DNA from: F2B08 sp046260445
Lineage (GTDB): Bacteria; Actinomycetota; Actinomycetes; Actinomycetales; Dermatophilaceae
DNA: 10,028 bases
Assembly: GCA_046260445.1 (NCBI GenBank)
Contig: JBHEPF010000096.1
Span: 1 to 10,028 of the forward strand
Direction: 5' to 3'
A program made the translations under genes and the position numbers. Positions 6,521 to 10,028 of this stretch are shown here, piece by piece. Under the pieces are notes generated by a model that worked only from the letters and a program-made list of their open reading frames with translations, searched no databases and was not told the DNA's origin. The stretch's first letter is position 1. Every line of letters begins with the position of its first letter.

Positions 6521-6549
6521 TCATTACTCACAGGAATGAGACGTGTCAA
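6521..6549 (-). promoter_or_regulatory. Promoter of the ABC importer operon
   Basis: On the minus strand a perfect -35 TTGACA (6544-6549) is followed by a 17-base spacer and the -10-like TAATGA (6521-6526). The transcription start is expected near 6514, so operator 1 (6492-6511) overlaps the initially transcribed region. The leader to the ATG at 6443 would be about 70 bases. The stretch is clearly more AT-rich than the flanking genes. Confidence 0.75.
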
Positions 6550-6611
6550 GAGTTTGTTCATGTGAGGTTGTGCGTGAATTTGCCAACATCTCTTGCATGC
6601 GGAAGTTCCGG

Positions 6612-6640
6612 CTGACACGATGAGAGCGCTCTCTCATAGA
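6612..6640 (+). promoter_or_regulatory. Candidate promoter of the large plus-strand gene
   Basis: CTGACA (6612-6617) matches the -35 consensus at five of six positions. After 17 bases a weak -10-like CATAGA (6635-6640) follows. Operator 2 fills the spacer and touches the -10. Transcription would start near 6647-6649, a few bases before the ATG at 6652. The -10 is poor, so this is tentative. Confidence 0.4.
6621..6636. promoter_or_regulatory. LacI-family-type operator 2, in front of the large plus-strand gene
   Basis: TGAGAGCGCTCTCTCA holds a 12-bp perfect palindrome (6622-6633). It shares the 16-base string GAGAGCGCTCTCTCAT with operator 1, in the same orientation. Its centre is 125 bp from the centre of operator 1. 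It ends 15 bases before the start codon of the large gene, so the same regulator probably controls both directions. Confidence 0.78.
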
Positions 6641-6651
6641 TCGGATGTCAC

Positions 6652-9600
6652 ATGATCAGCACAGATGTCGCCGTTGACCTCGACAGTCGGACCCTCGTGG
6701 ACGGTGAGACCTGTCACGTCATCGACGCGGCGGAGTCCCTCCCGACCTTCTTGATGACCCTCACCAGCGCCTCCGACGTCTGGGCCTATCTCACGAGCAA
6801 CGGGGGCATCACGGCAGGTCGACGCAATGCGGACCGGGCGATCTTCCCCTACCGCACCGAGGACCTCGTCGCCGATGCCGCCGACAACACCGGCGGCGTG
6901 ACCCGGCTCCAGGTCACGGACGCTGCGGGAGTGACGAGCGAGTGGTGGCCGTTTCACCCGGTCCGCCCAGAGCTGCCGGCGGTGCACCGTCGGCTCCTCA
7001 AGACCGATCTCGGTGACGTCGTCCATCTCGAGGAGGAGCGCCCCGACCTCTCCGCCACCGTCCGGGTCACCTGGCGCGTGAGTCCCACCTTCGGACTCGT
7101 CAGGACGGTGACACTCTCGTGCGCCGACGCCCGGGGCATCGACGTCACAGTCCTGGACGGCATCCGCAATGTGCTTCCGCCCGGCGTCACCGCCCGCACC
7201 CAGCGCGAGCTCGGTCCACTGCTCGACGCCTACAAGGTGACCGAGATCGACCCTGCCACGGGTCTTGCCTGGGTCCGGCTCAACTCCCGACTCACCGACC
7301 GCGCCGAAGCAGCGGAGTCCCTCGCGGTGTCGTCGATGTGGCAGGTGGCGGCTCCTGTCGAGGAGCACTTCATCTCCACCTCCGTGCTGACCCCGCAGGG
7401 TGACGATCCCGGGCGCACACAGGTGCGAGGGGAGCGCGCCGCATACCTCATCCGCTTCGCCCGACGGGTGACACCGGAGGAGCCGGCTCGCTGGAGTGTC
7501 GTGACCGACACGGGTCTCGATGCGCCAGCGGTCATCGACCTCCGGGAGCGGCTGCGGGAACCTGCACGGCTGGCCGAGGACCTCGAGGCCGACATCGCCC
7601 AGGGTCGCGCTCGGCTGCGGGCCCTGGTCGGCGCCGCGGACGGCTGGACGCGCAGCGGCGAACCGCTGGCCGACGCCCACCATGCGTCGAGCACGATGTT
7701 CAACATCATGCGAGGAGGGGTTCCGCCCCACGGCTACCGCATCGAGCGTGCCGATGTCTGCGACTTCCTCGCCACCCGCAACCGACGGGTCGCCGACCGG
7801 TGGGCCTCGCGGCTGGAGGAGCTCCCCGACGAGCTCACCATCCAGGAGCTCCGCACCGGACTCGCCGACGTGGACGATCCCGACCTGCAACGACTGGTCG
7901 CCGAGTACCTGCCCCTCACCTTCAGCCGCCGGCACGGGGACCCGTCGCGCCCCTGGAACATCTTCGAGATCCGGCTGACCGACGACTCCGGAGCGCCGAG
8001 ACTGGCGCATCAGGGCAACTGGCGCGACATCTTCCAGAACTGGGAGGCCCTGGCATGGTCCTTCCCGGAGCTCACCGAGTCCTTCGTGCGCACGTTCGTC
8101 AATGCGACGACGGTCGACGGCTACAACCCCTATCGCATCTCCCGCGACGGAGTGGACTGGGAGGTCCCCGAGCCGGAGGACCCGTGGTCCAACATCGGCT
8201 ACTGGAGCGACCACCAGATCATCTACCTGCTGCGCCTGCTCGAGCTACTCAAGGGCCAGTACCCCGAGCGGCATGACGCCCTTCTCGCGAGCGGGGACTT
8301 CGTGCACGTCGACGTGCCGTACATCATCGCTCCCTATGAGGAGCTGCTCGCCGATGCCAAGAACACGGTCGGCTTCGACGAGGACCGGCATACTCGCTCG
8401 ATGGCCCGGGTGGGCGAGATCGGCGGCGACGGAAGGCTCCTCGTCGACCCGGACGGCGAGCTCGTCCGCGCGGGCTTCGTCGAGAAGCTCCTCATCCTGC
8501 TCACCGCCAAGATGGTGAACTTCGTTCCGGAGGGCGGCATCTGGATGAACACCCAGCGCCCGGAGTGGAACGACGCCAACAACGCTCTGGTCGGGCGCGG
8601 GCTGTCCGTGGTGACCGTCGCATATCTCCACCGCTTCGTCGAGTACCTCCTCGAGGTTCTTCCCGATCGGCCGTACGACGTTCCCGCGGCGCTGGCCGAT
8701 GCGGTGCACGGAGTCACCGCGGTGCTCACCGACGCGCCGCCGCCTGCCGAGGGTGGGATCGATGACTCCTCCCGACGGGCCATGCTCGATGAGCTGGGTG
8801 CGATCGGCACGACCTACCGGGCCGGGGCGCTCAAGCCGTCGACGGGGCGTTCCACGCTGACCTCCGACGAGGTGCGTCGGCACCTCGAGGCGGTTCGGGC
8901 GTGGCTCGCCCACACCGTGCGGATCGCGCGCCGGGACGACGGGCTCTTCCACGCCTACAACCTGCTTGCGCTACGGCCGGGTGCCGCCGGGGTCGAGCAC
9001 CTGGACCAGATGCTCGAGGGCCAGGTCGCGGTGCTGTCCTCGGGTGTCCTCACTCCCGCCGACGCGCTCGTCCTGCTCGAGGCGATGCCGTCGAGTGGGC
9101 TGTACCGCGAGGACGCCCGCAGCTACCAGCTCTATCCCGAGAAGCACATCTCGTCGTTCCTGGAGCGCAACATCGTTCCTGCAGCACGGCACAGGCAGAA
9201 CGCGCTGCTCACGGTCCTGCTCGAGCGGTCCGACCATCGGCTCGTCGTCGCCGACCGTCATGGGGGAGTGCACTTCGCCTCACCTCTGCAGAACGCGGAG
9301 GACGTCTCGACGGTCCTGGCACGGATGGCCGATGAGGCCGCGCTCGCTCCCCTGGTCGAGTCGAGCGGTGCGGACGTCCTCGACATCTTCGAGGAGGTCT
9401 TCAAGCACAGCGAGTTCACCGGTCGGAGCAGCAGCTTCTTCGCCTACGAGGGTGTGGGCAGCATCTACTGGCACATGGTCTCCAAGCTGCTCCTCGCGGT
9501 GCGGGAGCAGCTGGACGCCGCCCGTCGCTCCACCGACTCGGATCCGGGGCTGGTGGAGGGGCTGGCCACCGCATACGAACAGGTCCGGGACGGGCTGGGC

Positions 9601-10028
9601 TATCGGAAGACGGCGCAGGAGTACGGTGCGTTTCCGCACGACGCCTACTCGCACACACCTGCCGGTCGGGGTGCCCGCCAGCCGGGCATGACGGGCCAGG
9701 TGAAGGAGGACATGCTCGCGCGGTGGGCCGAGCTGGGCCTGTGCCTGTCCGGTGGGCGGCTGCATGTCGACGCCGGCGCGATCCGTCCGGTCGACTGGAC
9801 CGAGGACGATGCCGAGCTCGCGGCGGTCGACGTCGATGGCCAGGAGCTGCAGGTGGACCTGCCCACCGGATCGGTCGGTCTCACCCTCTGCCAGGTGCCG
9901 ATCGTGGTGAGTCGGGTCCCGGGAGGGGATGCGTGCGTGCGGGCGTTCGACGGTGACGGTGGGTTGATCGAGGAGCGCGGCGACGGGGGCCTGTCGCCGG
10001 AGCTCTCGGCCTCCGTCTTCGCGCGCGA
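6652..10028 (+). CDS. Large uncharacterised protein, probable cytoplasmic (alpha/alpha)6-barrel carbohydrate-active enzyme; 3' end cut by window
   Basis: 1,125 residues are visible and the frame is open at the right edge. There is no signal peptide or membrane segment. I cannot name a family. The N-terminal third looks beta-rich, with WAYLTSNGGITAGRRNADRA (44-63), FPYRTED (65-71) and VLDGIRNVLPPG (167-178). The central part is helix-rich with conserved-looking acidic and aromatic motifs: GNWRDIFQNWEAL (455-467), DGYNPYRISRDGVDW (489-503), DPWSNIGYWSDHQIIYLL (510-527) and GGIWMNTQRPEWNDANNALVG (628-648). PEWNDANN recalls the GEWNDG-type segment that holds the acid catalyst in GH94 phosphorylases, so D641 is a candidate. 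Further on are FAYEGVGSIYWHM (930-942) and QPGMTGQVKED (1010-1020). An in-frame TAG at 6637-6639 limits the start to ATG 6652, which lacks a clear ribosome site. Divergence from the sugar importer with a shared operator suggests it processes the imported sugar. This function is inferred. Confidence 0.93.
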   Translation, partial: MISTDVAVDLDSRTLVDGETCHVIDAAESLPTFLMTLTSASDVWAYLTSNGGITAGRRNADRAIFPYRTEDLVADAADNTGGVTRLQVTDAAGVTSEWWPFHPVRPELPAVHRRLLKTDLGDVVHLEEERPDLSATVRVTWRVSPTFGLVRTVTLSCADARGIDVTVLDGIRNVLPPGVTARTQRELGPLLDAYKVTEIDPATGLAWVRLNSRLTDRAEAAESLAVSSMWQVAAPVEEHFISTSVLTPQGDDPGRTQVRGERAAYLIRFARRVTPEEPARWSVVTDTGLDAPAVIDLRERLREPARLAEDLEADIAQGRARLRALVGAADGWTRSGEPLADAHHASSTMFNIMRGGVPPHGYRIERADVCDFLATRNRRVADRWASRLEELPDELTIQELRTGLADVDDPDLQRLVAEYLPLTFSRRHGDPSRPWNIFEIRLTDDSGAPRLAHQGNWRDIFQNWEALAWSFPELTESFVRTFVNATTVDGYNPYRISRDGVDWEVPEPEDPWSNIGYWSDHQIIYLLRLLELLKGQYPERHDALLASGDFVHVDVPYIIAPYEELLADAKNTVGFDEDRHTRSMARVGEIGGDGRLLVDPDGELVRAGFVEKLLILLTAKMVNFVPEGGIWMNTQRPEWNDANNALVGRGLSVVTVAYLHRFVEYLLEVLPDRPYDVPAALADAVHGVTAVLTDAPPPAEGGIDDSSRRAMLDELGAIGTTYRAGALKPSTGRSTLTSDEVRRHLEAVRAWLAHTVRIARRDDGLFHAYNLLALRPGAAGVEHLDQMLEGQVAVLSSGVLTPADALVLLEAMPSSGLYREDARSYQLYPEKHISSFLERNIVPAARHRQNALLTVLLERSDHRLVVADRHGGVHFASPLQNAEDVSTVLARMADEAALAPLVESSGADVLDIFEEVFKHSEFTGRSSSFFAYEGVGSIYWHMVSKLLLAVREQLDAARRSTDSDPGLVEGLATAYEQVRDGLGYRKTAQEYGAFPHDAYSHTPAGRGARQPGMTGQVKEDMLARWAELGLCLSGGRLHVDAGAIRPVDWTEDDAELAAVDVDGQELQVDLPTGSVGLTLCQVPIVVSRVPGGDACVRAFDGDGGLIEERGDGGLSPELSASVFAR

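Noticed and set aside
6444..6524. Upstream ATG at 6524 as the start of the binding protein
   Set aside because: It would place operator 1 within the coding region and add 27 residues before a normal lipoprotein signal peptide. The GGAGG before ATG 6443 decides the start.
6557..6580. Possible CRP-like site (TTCATGTGAG, then GCGTGAA) between the two promoters
   Set aside because: The half-sites are too short and the symmetry does not fit TGTGA-N6-TCACA, so it is not supported.
6634..8214. A 526-codon minus-strand open frame opposite the large plus-strand gene
   Set aside because: It is antisense to the frame with coherent conserved-looking motifs. The sequence is Gly/Val/Arg-rich with no domain.

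Overview
The window is high-GC DNA with GC-ending codons, actinomycete-type carbohydrate transport genes and a LacI-type operator motif. This points to an actinobacterium, most likely in the Micrococcales, although the genus cannot be fixed from sequence reading alone. There are six protein genes. Five lie on the minus strand and one on the plus strand. Two run off the window: the MFS gene at the left edge and the large enzyme-like gene at the right edge. No tRNA, rRNA, CRISPR array, transposase or phage gene was seen.

Right part (about 3120-10028): a carbohydrate-uptake locus read in both directions from one regulatory region (6444-6651). Leftward runs a three-gene CUT1 ABC importer: a lipoprotein sugar-binding protein (5142-6443), a MalF-type permease (4043-5077) and a MalG-type permease (3120-4046). 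All three most resemble the CebEFG cello-oligosaccharide importers of actinomycetes. A strong hairpin just after the binding-protein gene probably sets the binding protein to permease ratio, and the permease genes overlap by four bases. No ATPase gene is present, as is usual for actinomycete importers served by a shared MsiK-type ATPase. Rightward runs a cytoplasmic protein of more than 1,125 residues with no family name I can give. It has conserved aromatic/acidic motifs that suggest a (alpha/alpha)6-barrel glycoside hydrolase or phosphorylase. Two operators sharing an identical 16-base core lie at the two promoters with centres 125 bp apart. The importer and the large protein are therefore probably co-regulated, with the large protein acting on what the importer brings in.

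Middle part (1853-3119): a lone enoyl-CoA hydratase/isomerase-family gene (2053-2808) is bracketed by two copies of a 62-base element. Each copy is a perfect 23-bp inverted repeat around a 16-base loop; the arms are identical in both copies and the loops differ. Each copy lies downstream of a minus-strand gene. The 311-base gap after the ABC operon also holds a second strong inverted repeat (2963-3027), a weaker hairpin and a GAGAG tract, so it looks like a compound transcription end.

Left part (1-1852): a 14-helix MFS exporter of the DHA2 type carries an unusual C-terminal extension of carboxypeptidase-regulatory-like (Ig-like beta-sandwich) domains. The second of these is cut by the window edge. 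Its start has a -10-like hexamer six bases upstream and no Shine-Dalgarno, which suggests a leaderless message.
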